From the NCBI RefSeq assembly GCF_006265225.1, contig NZ_VDCS01000001.1, positions 124,001 to 188,000 on the forward strand: DNA of 64,000 nt, written 5' to 3'. Positions 35,791-43,220 of the stretch are shown here, piece after piece. Within the stretch, counting starts at the first letter, position 1. Each line of letters opens with the position of its first letter. Source of the DNA: Allotamlana fucoidanivorans (GTDB taxonomy: Bacteria > Bacteroidota > Bacteroidia > Flavobacteriales > Flavobacteriaceae). The notes beneath the pieces were generated by a model. That model saw only the letters and a program-made list of their open reading frames with translations. It had not been told where the DNA came from and ran no database searches. The translations under genes and the position numbers were made by a program.

Positions 35791-36741
35791 ATGAAATTAT
35801 TTTATGTATATATTGTTTGTGTTATTCTGTTTTTTTCATGTGAACAGAAACATGAAGCAGACTATCCATTACATAATAAAACCGTATTAATTTTAGGAAA
35901 TAGTATTACGCAACATGGGTTATATGTTGACTTTTTAGACTATTACTTGAGAAAAAACTTCCCAGATAAAAAACTAAATATTATTAGCGTTGGCTTATCA
36001 AGTGAAACCGTTTCAGGAGATTCTGAACCCAATCATCCGTTTCCTAGACCATGGGTTCACAATCGTTTAGATGACGCATTAAAATTAAGTCAACCCGACT
36101 TGGTTATGGCGTGCTATGGTATGAATGATGGCATTTATTCAAAGCTAGATTCAACCCGATTTAATCACTATAAAAATGGTATTAAAAAACTAAAGCATGA
36201 GGTAGAACAATCGGGTGCAGAACTTATACTTTTAACACCAACGGTTTTTGACCCAAAACCTATAAGAACCCGCATTTCTTTTAATGATTCTGAATCACAA
36301 TCATATAAGCATCCTTACTATAAGTATAATGCCGTTTTACAGCACTATACTAATTGGTTAATGTCAATTAATAATATGAAAACCATTAACCTACATGCTT
36401 ATTTAAACAAAAAATTAATAGCCCTAAAAAAACAGAACCCTGATGGTACTTTTATCCCAGATGGTGTGCATCCTAACCAAATAGGTCATTTTTATATGGC
36501 TAAAAAAATACTGTTAGATTTATACCCTGAAATAAAACTAAATACGGCTCAAACAGAACTCAAGCTACTTCAAAATGATACTTTATTTAAAACTATTTCA
36601 AAACGCCGACAAATTCAATCAGAAGGTTGGTTAAATTACATTGGCTATACCCGAGGACGAACTGTAAAATCAAATGATATAAGCACCACAAATGCTTTAG
36701 TAAATCAGTTGGATTTAAAAATACAGGAGCTTTTAAAATGA
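35791..36741 (+). CDS. SGNH/GDSL-type hydrolase lipoprotein
   Basis: A 316-residue esterase-like protein. I take the ATG at 35791 (MKLFYVYIVCVILFFSC, lipoprotein signal), since the TTG reading from 35728 lies inside gltX. Block I is VLILGNSITQHGLY (catalytic Ser in GNSIT), the Gly/Asn blocks include SVGLSSETVSG and CYGMNDG, and block V is PDGVHPNQIGH (Asp and His). These are the four conserved blocks of SGNH hydrolases, often acting on acylated or acetylated glycans. Co-transcribed with gltX; the 3' end overlaps the opposing OMP gene by 9 bp. Substrate unknown. Confidence 0.85.
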   Translation: MKLFYVYIVCVILFFSCEQKHEADYPLHNKTVLILGNSITQHGLYVDFLDYYLRKNFPDKKLNIISVGLSSETVSGDSEPNHPFPRPWVHNRLDDALKLSQPDLVMACYGMNDGIYSKLDSTRFNHYKNGIKKLKHEVEQSGAELILLTPTVFDPKPIRTRISFNDSESQSYKHPYYKYNAVLQHYTNWLMSINNMKTINLHAYLNKKLIALKKQNPDGTFIPDGVHPNQIGHFYMAKKILLDLYPEIKLNTAQTELKLLQNDTLFKTISKRRQIQSEGWLNYIGYTRGRTVKSNDISTTNALVNQLDLKIQELLK

Positions 36742-37413
36742 TACCATAGCACCTAACACCAACATACTTTGGTGACCTTCAAAATTCGCTTTTCCTCCTA
36801 ATGTATCTAGTCCTTTTTTGTCTAACTTTTTTAGCATGTTAGTAAAACCGTAAATATATTGCGCTTTCAGTTTGAAATTCTTTATTCCAGCAGAAGCCCC
36901 TACTGCCCCATTGAAATGAAACTGTGAAATATTAGAAATATCCTCTGCCATAAGATTGGTATAATTATTAATATAGTAACCACTTTGGTTTTCATCCTTC
37001 AATTCCAATTTTCCATTGTACTGCAACATAGGACCCACATCAATAGTAAAATGGTATGGAACTATTTTTATATGCATCAACATCGCCACCTGCGCTGCAA
37101 ATAATTTGTATTCTATATTAGATTCTTCATTACTGATTAAGGCTGGTCTGGCCGAAACTTCTAAATGATTTTCAGAAAGTTGCATACCAAAACTAATGTT
37201 GTACCACTTGTTCGGAATATCAACCTCGGCAGCCAGGCCTCCTAAAAATCCATTGGCAGATTTGGTTTTAAAATTATCTGTAATAATATCAAATTGCGTG
37301 AGGCCACCTGTTAATGCAAAGCCATTTTTAATTTGGTAACTTGCTCTTTGCGCAAAACCAAGTGTAACAAAACATGTCGTTATTACTACTAATATGTAAA
37401 ATTGTTTTTTCAT
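36733..37413 (-). CDS. Outer-membrane beta-barrel protein
   Basis: A 226-residue protein with a Sec signal peptide (FYILVVITTCFVTLGFA-Q) and a mature part of alternating amphipathic strands such as WYNISFGMQLSEN and FKLKAQYIYGFTNM. The C-terminus ends in hydrophobic MLVLGAMVSF, the terminal-Phe pattern of outer-membrane barrels. About eight strands are likely, as in PorT/OmpW-like small barrels. Ligand or partner unknown. The -7 box is at 37436-37443. Convergent overlap with the SGNH gene. Confidence 0.75.
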   Translation of the reverse strand: MKKQFYILVVITTCFVTLGFAQRASYQIKNGFALTGGLTQFDIITDNFKTKSANGFLGGLAAEVDIPNKWYNISFGMQLSENHLEVSARPALISNEESNIEYKLFAAQVAMLMHIKIVPYHFTIDVGPMLQYNGKLELKDENQSGYYINNYTNLMAEDISNISQFHFNGAVGASAGIKNFKLKAQYIYGFTNMLKKLDKKGLDTLGGKANFEGHQSMLVLGAMVSF

Positions 37414-37435
37414 TGAATCTTGTAAGGTTTGATGA

Positions 37436-37443
37436 CAAATATA
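37436..37443 (-). promoter_or_regulatory. TAnnTTTG -7 box upstream of the beta-barrel gene
   Basis: Minus strand TATATTTG, 23 bp before the ATG at 37413. Confidence 0.4.
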
Positions 37444-37489
37444 ACTTAAATTAGTAATTCACATTTTTTAACCTTTTTTAAATCATATT

Positions 37490-38413
37490 ATGAGCTATTT
37501 TTCTATCCCATTTATTGTTATTGGACTCTTTATTTTAATCTCGTCCTTTTTTATTGTCAAACAACAAACAGCTGCCATTATAGAACGTTTTGGTCGGTTT
37601 CAAAGTATTCGTCAATCTGGACTTCAAATTAAAATTCCATTAGTTGATCGCATTGCAGGTAAACTCAGTTTAAAAATTCAACAGTTGGATGTTATTGTTG
37701 AAACTAAAACCTTGGATGATGTATTTGTACGCCTTAAAGTTTCTGTACAGTATAAAGTAATTCGTGAAAAAGTTTATGATGCTTTTTATAAATTAGATTA
37801 TCCGCATGACCAAATTACAAGTTACGTGTTTGATGTAGTACGTGCCGAAGTTCCAAAAATGAAACTAGACGATGTTTTTGTTAAAAAAGACGACATTGCC
37901 ATAGCTGTAAAATCTGAATTGAATGATGCTATGATAGAATATGGGTATGATATTATTAAAACCTTAGTAACCGATATTGATCCTGATGCACAGGTAAAAG
38001 CTGCTATGAACCGTATTAATGCCTCTGAACGTGAAAAAATAGCTGCTCAGTATGAAGGTGATGCACAGCGTATCTTAATTGTTGAAAAAGCTAAAGCAGA
38101 GGCCGAAAGCAAACGCTTACAAGGTCAAGGTATAGCTGATCAACGTAGAGAAATAGCAAGAGGTTTAGAAGAATCTGTAGAAGTTTTAAATCGGGTTGGT
38201 ATTAATAGCCAAGAAGCATCAGCATTAATTGTGGTTACCCAACATTACGATACCTTACAATCTCTGGGTGAAGAAACCAATAGCAACCTGATATTACTGC
38301 CAAATGCACCGCAGGCTGGAAGCAATATGCTAAACGAAATGGTGGCAAGTTTTACAGCAAGTAATCAAATAGGTGAAGCTATGAAAGAAGCCAAAAAGAA
38401 AAATGAAAAATAA
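37490..38413 (+). CDS. SPFH/band-7 (stomatin/QmcA-like) membrane protein
   Basis: A 307-residue protein with one N-terminal membrane helix (5-23), then the SPFH domain (VKQQTAAIIERFGRFQSIRQ, later KLDDVFVKKDDIAIAVKSEL) and a helical, Ala/Glu/Lys-rich coiled coil (about 180-230). Such proteins form large ring scaffolds in the inner membrane linked to membrane microdomains and protease control. Proteins of this subtype are often paired with an NfeD partner, but none is adjacent here. It ends before a strong terminator. Confidence 0.88.
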   Translation: MSYFSIPFIVIGLFILISSFFIVKQQTAAIIERFGRFQSIRQSGLQIKIPLVDRIAGKLSLKIQQLDVIVETKTLDDVFVRLKVSVQYKVIREKVYDAFYKLDYPHDQITSYVFDVVRAEVPKMKLDDVFVKKDDIAIAVKSELNDAMIEYGYDIIKTLVTDIDPDAQVKAAMNRINASEREKIAAQYEGDAQRILIVEKAKAEAESKRLQGQGIADQRREIARGLEESVEVLNRVGINSQEASALIVVTQHYDTLQSLGEETNSNLILLPNAPQAGSNMLNEMVASFTASNQIGEAMKEAKKKNEK

Positions 38414-38435
38414 CTTGTTTTAAAAACAGCACATA

Positions 38436-38466
38436 AAAAAAGCATTTAATTAGTTAAATGCTTTTT
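38436..38466. terminator. Terminator after the SPFH gene
   Basis: AAAAAGCATTTAA pairs with TTAAATGCTTTTT with a short loop, flanked by A and T runs. Works for the plus gene and for the convergent repeat-peptide gene at 38492-38836. Confidence 0.8.
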
Positions 38467-38491
38467 TCTTTTTATTCCAACAAACTGTAAT

Positions 38492-38836
38492 TTATAGCTC
38501 ATTCTCTGTTGCAATAACTGTGTTATCATTTGAAACCTTATTGTTTTTCCAAGGTTTATGATTTTTATATGCTGGTCCCGTTAAACCTGCTTTACTATTA
38601 TTTGTAGAAACAACTTGATATTCTACCTCATTACTGCTTTTACCTGGTTTGTAATTTTTATATGCTGGCCCTGTTAAACCTATTTTATGGTTTGCATTAT
38701 AAACAGGTTTAGCTTCTGTTTTATGCTTACTTGGTTTGTAATTTTTGTACGCTGGCCCTGTTAAACCATTTCTGTCTTGTGCAAATGCGGTTACTGTAAC
38801 AAATACTAGTGCAAATAATACTACTAACTTCTTCAT
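38492..38836 (-). CDS. Small secreted protein with three GLTGPAYKNYKP repeats
   Basis: A 114-residue protein with a clean Sec signal peptide ending at TAFAQ (1-20). The mature part carries the same 12-residue motif three times: GLTGPAYKNYKP at 24-35 and 53-64, and GLTGPAYKNHKP at 84-95, each followed by a Lys-rich linker of about 17-19 residues. The spacers do not resemble each other. No membrane segment, lipobox or sorting domain; a soluble periplasmic or secreted protein is expected. I do not recognise the family. It lies next to a two-component system and behind an inverted repeat at 38914-38933. A -7 box is at 38861-38868. Function unknown. Confidence 0.8.
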   Translation of the reverse strand: MKKLVVLFALVFVTVTAFAQDRNGLTGPAYKNYKPSKHKTEAKPVYNANHKIGLTGPAYKNYKPGKSSNEVEYQVVSTNNSKAGLTGPAYKNHKPWKNNKVSNDNTVIATENEL

Positions 38837-38860
38837 AATTTCTCCGTTTTAAATTCATTA

Positions 38861-38868
38861 CAAATTTA
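38861..38868 (-). promoter_or_regulatory. TAnnTTTG -7 box of the repeat-peptide gene
   Basis: Minus strand TAAATTTG, 25 bp before the ATG at 38836. Confidence 0.45.
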
Positions 38869-38913
38869 CATTCAAAACTAAGGGTTATGGACTATGAGAA
38901 ACCACGTAAATAG

Positions 38914-38933
38914 TATCCGTATAAATACGGATA
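38914..38933. promoter_or_regulatory. 20-bp inverted repeat, candidate response-regulator operator
   Basis: TATCCGTAT and ATACGGATA arms (9 bp each, perfect) around a 2-base centre AA. It lies 46 bp upstream of the -7 box at 38861-38868 and 178 bp from the end of the LuxR-type regulator gene. Dimeric NarL/LuxR-type regulators bind such palindromes; the assignment to this regulator is inference. Confidence 0.5.
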
Positions 38934-39027
38934 TTATGCTAAATAAACTCGACATGAGAACGTAATATTCATGATGTCAATTCACAATTGGTCTCGAAGT
39001 CTTGAAATTAGTTCTTTTCAATTTAGG

Positions 39028-39045
39028 TCTCGACTCGGCTGGCCC
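39028..39045 (+). repeat. Degenerate GGTCTCGACTCGGCTGGC-type dispersed element
   Basis: GGTCTCGACTCGGCTGGC is the reverse of the GCGGAGTCGAGACC element seen at 59015-59043. The 274-bp spacer 38837-39110 otherwise holds only the promoter and the palindrome described separately. Confidence 0.4.
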
Positions 39046-39110
39046 CACACAAAATCATTTAGATTTTCAAAAATTGGAAACATAACATAAAAGTTATATC
39101 AATACTCCCA

Positions 39111-39743
39111 CTATATAAGATTCATTTGAGTGGCCTTTTTAATTAGTTCAGCCGTGTTTTTCACTTCAAGCTTTTTTAAGATATTAGCTCTGTGTGTTTC
39201 AATAGTTCTTGAACTTACAAATAATTTAGCAGCAATTTCTTTAGTGGTTAATCCTTCAGATATTAACCCTAAAACCTCAGTTTCTTTATTAGACAAAATA
39301 TCCTTACTCACACTCTGAACCGACATGAAGTTTATCATCTTCTCTGAAATACTAGGGCTAAAATATTTCTTTCCTTGACTTACAATTCTAATTACTTTTA
39401 TAAGTTCTTCTTGATCTGTATTCTTTAATAAATAGCCATATGCGCCACTTTTAGCACATTTAGCAATGTAATTACCATCATCATGCATTGAGATGATTAT
39501 AGGCTTTATAGAGGCGTTTAAAGCCTTTATTTTATTTAAAACTTCAAAACCATCCATATGAGGCATCCCAATATCAAGCAATACAATATCAATATTTTTT
39601 TCATTATCTAGAGCTTCAAAAAACGCTACACCATCAGCAACACATGTTACAACATGTACATCATCATATTTTTTTAAGAGCTCTTTTAAACCATTTCTAA
39701 AAAGTTCATGGTCATCGGCAATAATAAGTCTAATTTCATTCAT
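39111..39743 (-). CDS. NarL/LuxR-family response regulator
   Basis: A 210-residue regulator. The receiver domain has the acidic pair IADDHELF (9-13), the phosphorylated Asp57 in LLDIGMPHMDG and Lys at the conserved LLKNTD position (about 107-110). The C-terminal LuxR-type HTH (about 145-205) reads LSNKETEVLGLISEGLTTKEI with SSRTIETHRANI as the recognition helix. It is translated with the upstream kinase (8-bp overlap), so the two form a cognate pair. Likely targets include its own region, see the palindrome at 38914. Confidence 0.93.
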   Translation of the reverse strand: MNEIRLIIADDHELFRNGLKELLKKYDDVHVVTCVADGVAFFEALDNEKNIDIVLLDIGMPHMDGFEVLNKIKALNASIKPIIISMHDDGNYIAKCAKSGAYGYLLKNTDQEELIKVIRIVSQGKKYFSPSISEKMINFMSVQSVSKDILSNKETEVLGLISEGLTTKEIAAKLFVSSRTIETHRANILKKLEVKNTAELIKKATQMNLI

Positions 39744-41400
39744 CGTCTATAGGTAATTCAATTTCAAAAGTAGTGCTTCCTTGTTTGGAATTAATTTGAA
39801 CACTACCGTTACAAATATCAACACGTTCTTTAATGTTTATAATACCAGAACCCAGCTTTACCTCATGAATATTAAAACCTTTCCCATCATCAAAATAAAA
39901 AAATGAAATAAAATGATCAAACTCAGATAACGATAACCTGATGTGTGTGGCATTGGCGTGCTTTAAAGCGTTGTTTATTAATTCTTGCCCAATTCTGAAG
40001 ATATTAATAGCTTGATTTTTGGTAATTTTACTGTGCTCTGTTTTGGTTAAATCTTCAAAAACAATATCAACATCGGAGTATTTTTTAATGTTATCAACAA
40101 AATTTGTCATAGCTGCTCCTACTCCAAAATCATCAAGATTTGAAGGCATTAAAGCGTTTGACATTAAACGAATTTCTGAAATAGTAGCATCTACTATTTT
40201 CTTCATTTCTAACCTTTGGGTTTTACTTTCTATCTTATTTTCAATATAAAACTTTAACGAGGTTAATATGGGCCCAATACCATCATGAAGCTCACGAGCT
40301 AATCGTTGCCTTTCTTTCTCTAAACCATCTACTAATAGGCGTTTGGTTTCCATGCTGTTTTTGGTTTCGTTACTTCTAAATTCAATTAATTTATCACGCA
40401 TTTTGATTAAACTCATACCTAATAAATCATGCTCACTTTTGGGTTCATATTGCGCGTTTAAATTCATATCACCTATTTCATTAGAAAAATTTACGGCACC
40501 TTGAAGTGATTTTTTTAATTGTGCTAAAGCATCAAACATTTCCCTTATTTCATTGGAAACCTTTTTAAATTCATTTATTTCATTATAATCACCAGCAGCC
40601 ATAATTTTAAGGCTTCGCTGCATATTAATTACTGGAGTTGTAATAATCTTTGTTAGAAATAATGATAAAACAATGGCTACTAACATGATGATGAAAATTA
40701 AACCTAAAAGCCTGATTTTTAATTTTTGCAAAGGTGCTGTGGCCTCACTTAAATCCATCTCTGAAAGAATAACCAAATTGAGATTAGATACATTTATAAA
40801 CCCATAAGCGCTATATACCTCAACCCCCCTATAATCTTTAAACACACCTTTACCACTTTCTTTTTTACTTGAAAACGCATCTATCACACCTTTGGTATTA
40901 ACTACTATATTTGATGGCGTTTTTTTAGGTAAAAACCGTGAGGGCGATCTCATTTTGAAATCTTGACCAACCAAATAAGATTCACCGCTATTCCCCATTC
41001 CTGTACGCTCCAGTAATATTGCAGTGATTTTATCCTGATTTATACACTTAGTCTTTATTTCATACCCTTCTTTTATCACTAAAACTATAGAGGTATTTCC
41101 ATCTTGATGATAGTTTGTGAAGTCATAAATTCCTGAACTTTTTATAACCTCATTTGGTACATGGATATTTAAGCTGTCTAATGAATCACTTGATGTATGA
41201 TTACTAACAAAGGCATCCCATTCATTTTGCAATAGGCTTTCAATTTGAACTTTTTTTAATGTTTTTATAGAGTTTAACTGACGGAGAATTCTATCATCTA
41301 TCGTATTTGAAAATTGATTGTAAAAGGTAATAGACAACATTATTATAACTAATAATATCAAGCTATTCATAATAATTAAAATCAACGTTCTTAAACTCAT
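39736..41400 (-). CDS. Sensor histidine kinase, HisKA_3 (NarX-like) type with a periplasmic Cache-like domain
   Basis: A 554-residue kinase. There is an N-terminal membrane helix (about 6-26), and then an extracytoplasmic sensor region (30-230) containing RTGMGNSGESYLVGQDFKMR, a sequence shared with Cache-type sensor domains. A second membrane helix (232-252) is followed by a HAMP-like linker. The HisKA_3 phosphoacceptor helix reads EKERQRLARELHDGIGPI with the His in ELHDG, and the HATPase_c domain has the N box GQELINNALKHA and the G box DDGKGFNI. It should phosphorylate the LuxR-type regulator downstream. Signal unknown. Confidence 0.9.
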   Translation of the reverse strand: MSLRTLILIIMNSLILLVIIMLSITFYNQFSNTIDDRILRQLNSIKTLKKVQIESLLQNEWDAFVSNHTSSDSLDSLNIHVPNEVIKSSGIYDFTNYHQDGNTSIVLVIKEGYEIKTKCINQDKITAILLERTGMGNSGESYLVGQDFKMRSPSRFLPKKTPSNIVVNTKGVIDAFSSKKESGKGVFKDYRGVEVYSAYGFINVSNLNLVILSEMDLSEATAPLQKLKIRLLGLIFIIMLVAIVLSLFLTKIITTPVINMQRSLKIMAAGDYNEINEFKKVSNEIREMFDALAQLKKSLQGAVNFSNEIGDMNLNAQYEPKSEHDLLGMSLIKMRDKLIEFRSNETKNSMETKRLLVDGLEKERQRLARELHDGIGPILTSLKFYIENKIESKTQRLEMKKIVDATISEIRLMSNALMPSNLDDFGVGAAMTNFVDNIKKYSDVDIVFEDLTKTEHSKITKNQAINIFRIGQELINNALKHANATHIRLSLSEFDHFISFFYFDDGKGFNIHEVKLGSGIINIKERVDICNGSVQINSKQGSTTFEIELPIDDE

Positions 41401-41448
41401 TTCTATTCCTTAGAACTTATATTATAAAGTTAAGTTTTAGTTTCTCAT

Positions 41449-42603
41449 TTATTTAAATGGATGTCGTTCTTCCCAATCTTGTTTTGGGTTCATCAACTTA
41501 AAAACAGGTTTTAAAATTCTATTTAACGTACCATTAGTATGCTTCATATACATAACCATAGGCCTTGGTTTGGCGCCTACCGAACTTTTAATAGCCATAG
41601 CTGTTCTGGCATAAATCACAGAAGTAAATCTTTGTGTGATACCAAAATCTAGCATATCATACAACATGTTTAAATATAACTGATTGCCGTATTGATGTTT
41701 TGTATCATACCCTAAAAAATAGGTTTCAAGTTGTCTACTATTTAAAATAAGTGTAAAAAAGCCAACCAACTTATGGTTCAAGTAATAGCCAAATACCTTA
41801 AAATTATCATTTAATTTTTGTTTCAAAACAAAAAAATGATCTTGGGGTAAAATAAAACTATTAAACTTGGCATTGCTAGAAACGTTAAGGTATAATGTAT
41901 GCAACACTACAGCGTTTAATTGCACGGCATGTAAATCTAATTCTTTACAGTAAATATCCCCTAACTTCTTTCTAGCACGTTTATAACGATCGCGGTATTT
42001 TTTAGATAAATCTGAAACATAATCTTGCATATTAGACCATTGCTTTCTAGTTTCTAAAATCATATTGGGTTGTACGCTAACCTCGTGAAAATTAAAACTA
42101 TCAAAAACAGGTGTCTTTTTCAATTTCATCTCGTTTACAAAAAAATCCTTTAGCAATATAGCATGAATTGGTTTTCTGTGTTCCCTATAAAAATCATTTT
42201 TAAGCGCGGTTACAGCTTTATAAATAGTTTCGGCATATTCCGTTAATGTTATCTTTTTTTTATTGAAAAACATACTGTGCTGCCCAGTGTGGGTTAAGTT
42301 ACCAACCACTAACACATTACCTTTTAATATTTTTGAAATGATACTTCTAAAAAACTCTTTAGCACAGGATACTTCAGCTTTTCTGAACATATCTTTTAAA
42401 TACAAATTAACAATTTGAATAATAGCAACTCCAACCAATTCATCATCAGAAAAAATGCCTACAAAATATATTTTTATATTACTTGGACCACCTTGTACAA
42501 GCGCCTCTAAATAATAAGATTGTAAAAACACATCGTGCTTTACAAGGGTATCCCATGTTTTTGGGAGATCTCTGGTTGAACGATAAATTTGAAAGGTTTT
42601 CAA
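41449..42603 (-). CDS. GNAT/FemAB-like acyltransferase domain protein
   Basis: A 384-residue protein, soluble. The middle and C-terminal parts (about 185-350) resemble a GNAT-like fold of the peptidoglycan-bridge/FemAB type: KKYRDRYKRARKKLGD near 200-215, then FGYYLNHKLVGFFTLILNSRQLETYFLGYD, a typical strand-helix acetyltransferase core. The N-terminal half (FVGIFSDDELVGVAIIQIV) looks like a second, diverged copy, as in FemAB duplications. The acyl donor and acceptor are unknown. It is separate from the kinase by 48 bp and from the DUF1761 gene by a terminator. Confidence 0.65.
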   Translation of the reverse strand: MKTFQIYRSTRDLPKTWDTLVKHDVFLQSYYLEALVQGGPSNIKIYFVGIFSDDELVGVAIIQIVNLYLKDMFRKAEVSCAKEFFRSIISKILKGNVLVVGNLTHTGQHSMFFNKKKITLTEYAETIYKAVTALKNDFYREHRKPIHAILLKDFFVNEMKLKKTPVFDSFNFHEVSVQPNMILETRKQWSNMQDYVSDLSKKYRDRYKRARKKLGDIYCKELDLHAVQLNAVVLHTLYLNVSSNAKFNSFILPQDHFFVLKQKLNDNFKVFGYYLNHKLVGFFTLILNSRQLETYFLGYDTKHQYGNQLYLNMLYDMLDFGITQRFTSVIYARTAMAIKSSVGAKPRPMVMYMKHTNGTLNRILKPVFKLMNPKQDWEERHPFK

Positions 42604-42610
42604 TAGAACT

Positions 42611-42643
42611 AAAAAAGACTGAAAATTACAATTCTCAGTCTTT
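42611..42643 (-). terminator. Terminator of the DUF1761 gene
   Basis: AAAGACTGA pairs with TCAGTCTTT, with an extra AATT/AATT pairing in the loop. On the minus strand it is followed by TTTTTT. Confidence 0.75.
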
Positions 42644-42667
42644 AATTATGTTAAAAGTTTACAAAAA

Positions 42668-43153
42668 TTACTTCATTCCACAAATAATGGCTCCCATTAC
42701 TGCAAGGGTTACAATCCAATATCCAGCATTAATAAAAATGTATTTTGCACTTTTACGTTCAAATAACGCATTGGTACCTAAAATAGGAAGCGCAATAAAA
42801 ACACCTGTAAGCACCCCATGAAAAGCACCATGTTTAAAGGTTCTAAAAGCATCACCATAATCGGTAATAAAAATTTCATAAGAAGGTAAAGCCGATGCAG
42901 GGTCTCCGCCTACTAGACTAAACACACCCATTTGATGAATAACAATGCCTGGTAAAGCGGTAGATAGCAAAAAGGCAAAAACAAATGCTAATCCGAAAAT
43001 TTTAGCCATGTTTGCGCCTTTCATTTTTTCTTCTGTCATTTCTGCAGCCGTCATCCAAGCTGTTCCAAATACTTTGGGATTGTACCAAATAAACCCGACA
43101 ACCATGGCCGAAACTGCTGCCAATAACATGGCAACGGGATTGAATAATTCCAT
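42668..43153 (-). CDS. DUF1761 family membrane protein
   Basis: A 161-residue protein with four hydrophobic helices. The N-terminal FNPVAMLLAAVSAMVVGFIWYNPKVFGTAWM and the later FKHGAFHGVLTGVFIALPI and YWIVTLAVMGAII are the conserved stretches of the DUF1761 family. Function unknown. Single gene with its own terminator. Confidence 0.8.
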   Translation of the reverse strand: MELFNPVAMLLAAVSAMVVGFIWYNPKVFGTAWMTAAEMTEEKMKGANMAKIFGLAFVFAFLLSTALPGIVIHQMGVFSLVGGDPASALPSYEIFITDYGDAFRTFKHGAFHGVLTGVFIALPILGTNALFERKSAKYIFINAGYWIVTLAVMGAIICGMK

Positions 43154-43220
43154 AATAATAACGTTTAGTTTGTATCTAAATATAGTTAAAAAACCAATAC
43201 ATAAATATTATTTTATAAAA

